A stretch of 7,697 nucleotides of DNA. It comes from Methanosarcinales archaeon (GTDB lineage: Archaea > Halobacteriota > Methanosarcinia > Methanosarcinales > Methanogasteraceae). Position numbers and translations under genes: made by a program. The stretch spans positions 1 to 7,697 of the forward strand of contig JAUWHQ010000039.1 in NCBI GenBank assembly GCA_030605805.1, read 5' to 3'. This document shows, one piece after another, positions 6,127-7,697 of this stretch (its first letter is position 1; the number at the start of each line of letters is the position of its first letter). Under the pieces are notes generated by a model. That model saw only the letters and a list, made by a program, of their open reading frames with translations. It had not been told where the DNA came from and did not search any database.

Positions 6127-6160
6127 CGCAAAGTTGAGAGAGACGCAAAGTTGAGAGAGA
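6127..6160. repeat. Two perfect 17-bp tandem repeats
   Basis: CGCAAAGTTGAGAGAGA occurs at 6127-6143 and again, identically, at 6144-6160. An inverted partial copy, CTTTGCG, lies at 6072-6078 in the same spacer. The unit may belong to a dispersed genomic repeat, be a binding array, or result from slippage. It lies in the 3' region of the VWA gene and upstream of valS. Confidence 0.75.
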
Positions 6161-6170
6161 TACGCCCGCG

Positions 6171-6176
6171 TTTTTT
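6171..6176 (+). terminator. Oligo-T tract, possible terminator of the MoxR operon
   Basis: Six T residues follow a GC-rich stretch (CGCCCGCG) 164 nt after the VWA stop and before the valS promoter. Archaeal RNA polymerase commonly terminates at such T-runs without needing a hairpin. Position fits termination of the plus-strand operon, but the single short run makes this tentative. Confidence 0.35.
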
Positions 6177-6195
6177 CACATACGCGAGGAAGCTA

Positions 6196-6212
6196 CCGAT
6201 GGCGACCATCGG
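6196..6212. repeat. Perfect 7-bp hairpin upstream of the valS promoter
   Basis: CCGATGG-CGA-CCATCGG forms seven perfect base pairs around a 3-nt loop. It ends 20 nt before the TATA-like box of valS and lacks a following T-run, so an operator-like site upstream of the promoter is more likely than a terminator. No regulator is known to me for it. Confidence 0.55.
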
Positions 6213-6232
6213 AAAACATCAGAACTCGGAAG

Positions 6233-6240
6233 TTTTATCA
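6233..6240 (+). promoter_or_regulatory. TATA-like box of valS
   Basis: TTTTATCA preceded by purine-rich CGGAAG (BRE-like) is centred about 42 nt before the ATG. Transcription would start near 6261, giving a short leader that contains the ribosome-binding site. Confidence 0.5.
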
Positions 6241-6265
6241 GTCATCGTTTTAATCGAAAAGATGT

Positions 6266-6271
6266 AAGGAG
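6266..6271 (+). promoter_or_regulatory. Ribosome-binding site of valS
   Basis: AAGGAG, extended by ATGA, lies 6 nt before the ATG at 6278 and matches the complement of the 16S rRNA 3' end well. It fixes the valS start. Confidence 0.75.
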
Positions 6272-6277
6272 ATGACC

Positions 6278-7697
6278 ATGCAGGACGCACTTCCAAAGGA
6301 ATATGATCATCACGCAGTCGAGCAGAAATGGCGATCTGAGATCGATCAGAACATCTATCGGTTCGACTGGGAATCTGACAAGCCACAGTACATCATTGAT
6401 ACACCGCCTCCGTATCCTACAGGGGATTTGCATATCGGAAATTCGTTGAACTGGTGTTATATTGATTTTGTGGCAAGATATAAAAGAATGCGGGGTTATA
6501 ACGTGATGTTCCCGCAGGGGTGGGACTGCCACGGCTTGCCGACCGAGGTCAAGGTCGAGGAGACTCACGGGATCACCAGACACCAGATCCCGCGGGCAGA
6601 GTTTCGGAAACTGTGCATGGAACTGACCGCAAAGAACATCACGAAGATGAAGGCGACCATGCAGCTGCTTGGTTTTTCCATTGACTGGAACTGCGAATAT
6701 GTAACGATGGATCCGGCATATTACGGAAACACACAGAGATCGTTTGTCAGGATGTATGCAGGCGGCATGGTCTACCAGCGCGACGGTCCTGTGAACTGGT
6801 GTCCGAGATGCGGGACCGCAATCGCATTCGCAGAGGTCGAATACGATGACCGCGATGCCACGCTGAACTACCTCTACTTCGGGAACCGGGATATAACGAT
6901 TGCGACCACCAGACCCGAACTGCTTGCCGCATGTGTTGCGGTTGCGGTGCATCCTGATGACGAGCGGTTTTTACATCACATTGGCGGCACGGTCGGGGTG
7001 CCGCTCTTTGATTACGAAGTACCTGTGATCGCTGATGCGGAGGTTGATCCTGACTTTGGCACCGGTGTCGTCATGATCTGCACGTTTGGGGACAAGCAGG
7101 ACGTGCGATGGTGGATCGAGCACGATCTCCCGCTCCGCATGGCGATTGACCGCAACGGAATGATGACCGGGATCGCAGGGAAATATGCGGGATTGAGCAT
7201 CGCCGATTGCAAGGAAGCGATCACGGCAGACCTTGAATCAGAGGGGATTTTATACAAGCAGGAGCCACTCCCGCAGAACGTCGGGATGTGCTGGCGGTGC
7301 GGCACCCCGATCGAGATCCTCTCAGAGAAGCAGTGGTATGTCAGGGTCGATCAGGACGAGATCCTGCGAACCGCGGACATGACCGAGTGGGTGCCGCCGC
7401 ACATGAAGATACGGCTTGAGAACTGGACACGGAGCATGGAATGGGACTGGTGCATATCCCGCCAGAGGCTCTTTGCAACCCCGATCCCGGTCTGGTACTG
7501 CAAGCGGTGCGGGGCTGCGCGGGTGGCAGATGAGGAATGGCTGCCCGTCGATCCGGCAGAGACGAATCCTCCCGAGGAAACCACGTGTGAGTGCGGCTCA
7601 ACCGAGTTTGTGCCCGAGGAAGACGTGCTCGACACATGGATGGACTCCTCACTCTCGGCGATGTCGGTTGCAGGCTGGCTATTCGGGCGCTCGCCTG
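6278..7697 (+). CDS. valS: Valyl-tRNA synthetase, N-terminal part (runs off window)
   Basis: Class I aminoacyl-tRNA synthetase that charges tRNA-Val in the cytosol. My own translation gives 473 codons without a stop, beginning MQDALPKEYD; archaeal ValRS is near 860 aa, so a little over half is present. Seen: the HIGH-type signature HIGN (52-55) preceded by DTPPPYPTG, GWDCHGLPTE (81-90), the CP1 editing-domain motif TTRPE (210-214) and GDKQD (271-275), and paired cysteines C175/C178 with C338/C341 and C408/C411 with C437/C439, which look like two zinc knuckles. DVLDTWMDSS (449-458) is the ValRS-type form of this class I motif; IleRS normally has a different form there. The KMSKS loop and anticodon-binding domain must lie beyond the edge. 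ATG is supported by AAGGAG 6 nt upstream. It has its own promoter and is probably not part of the MoxR operon. The pattern closely resembles methanosarcinal ValRS as I remember it. Confidence 0.95.
   Translation, partial: MQDALPKEYDHHAVEQKWRSEIDQNIYRFDWESDKPQYIIDTPPPYPTGDLHIGNSLNWCYIDFVARYKRMRGYNVMFPQGWDCHGLPTEVKVEETHGITRHQIPRAEFRKLCMELTAKNITKMKATMQLLGFSIDWNCEYVTMDPAYYGNTQRSFVRMYAGGMVYQRDGPVNWCPRCGTAIAFAEVEYDDRDATLNYLYFGNRDITIATTRPELLAACVAVAVHPDDERFLHHIGGTVGVPLFDYEVPVIADAEVDPDFGTGVVMICTFGDKQDVRWWIEHDLPLRMAIDRNGMMTGIAGKYAGLSIADCKEAITADLESEGILYKQEPLPQNVGMCWRCGTPIEILSEKQWYVRVDQDEILRTADMTEWVPPHMKIRLENWTRSMEWDWCISRQRLFATPIPVWYCKRCGAARVADEEWLPVDPAETNPPEETTCECGSTEFVPEEDVLDTWMDSSLSAMSVAGWLFGRSP

Larger units (their letters stand above)
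6008..6277. other. Intergenic spacer between the VWA gene and valS
   Basis: This 270-nt stretch has no credible gene. It holds, in order, the inverted CTTTGCG motif (6072-6078), two 17-bp tandem repeats, an oligo-T tract, a 7-bp perfect hairpin and the valS promoter and ribosome-binding site. A minus-strand open frame through its first part is a shadow of the VWA gene. Confidence 0.7.

Noticed and set aside
5786..6148. 120-aa minus-strand frame entering the spacer after the VWA gene
   Set aside because: Mostly antisense to the VWA gene, with composition like a shadow frame; its start falls within the tandem repeats.
6242..6952. 236-aa minus-strand frame opposite valS
   Set aside because: Entirely antisense to the clearly coding valS and its leader; the Cys/His-rich, low-complexity translation is typical of a shadow frame.
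6278..7697. Isoleucyl- rather than valyl-tRNA synthetase
   Set aside because: The DVLDTWMDSS motif and the whole N-terminal pattern fit archaeal ValRS; IleRS has a different form of this motif.

Overview
The window looks like chromosomal DNA of a euryarchaeon close to the methanogens or anaerobic alkane/methane oxidisers (Methanosarcinales-like). This rests on an ADP-dependent phosphofructokinase-type sugar kinase, a QueD-type enzyme as in archaeosine synthesis, a roadblock/LC7 protein, archaeal TATA-like promoters, GGTGAT/AAGGAG ribosome-binding sites, and a valyl-tRNA synthetase whose sequence strongly resembles methanosarcinal ValRS as I remember it. No database search was possible, so the taxon is an inference. 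I see no insertion sequence, CRISPR array, tRNA or rRNA. || Left half (103-2845, minus strand): four tightly packed genes read right to left. They are an uncharacterised 165-aa Cys/His-containing protein, a roadblock/LC7 protein (4-nt GTGA overlap), QueD (60-nt gap, TTG start with a good GGTGAT site) and an ADP-dependent sugar kinase (4-nt ATGA overlap with queD). The first two look like a small regulatory pair. The last two are metabolic genes made from a coupled message. || Centre (2846-3077): a divergent intergenic region with a TATA box for each direction and a cluster of short GC-rich inverted repeats. || Right half (3078-6007, plus strand): a three-gene cassette with an 8-helix membrane protein carrying a roughly 100-residue charged tail, a MoxR-type AAA+ ATPase starting immediately after its stop codon, and a von Willebrand A-like protein whose metal site (MIDAS) is degenerate at all three signature positions. 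MoxR plus VWA pairs usually remodel or activate a partner, often in the membrane or a metalloenzyme. The membrane protein is the obvious candidate partner. This is the most interesting unit in the window. || Far right (6008-7697): a 270-nt spacer with two perfect 17-bp tandem repeats, an oligo-T tract, a perfect hairpin and a promoter, followed by the first 473 codons of valS, which runs off the window.
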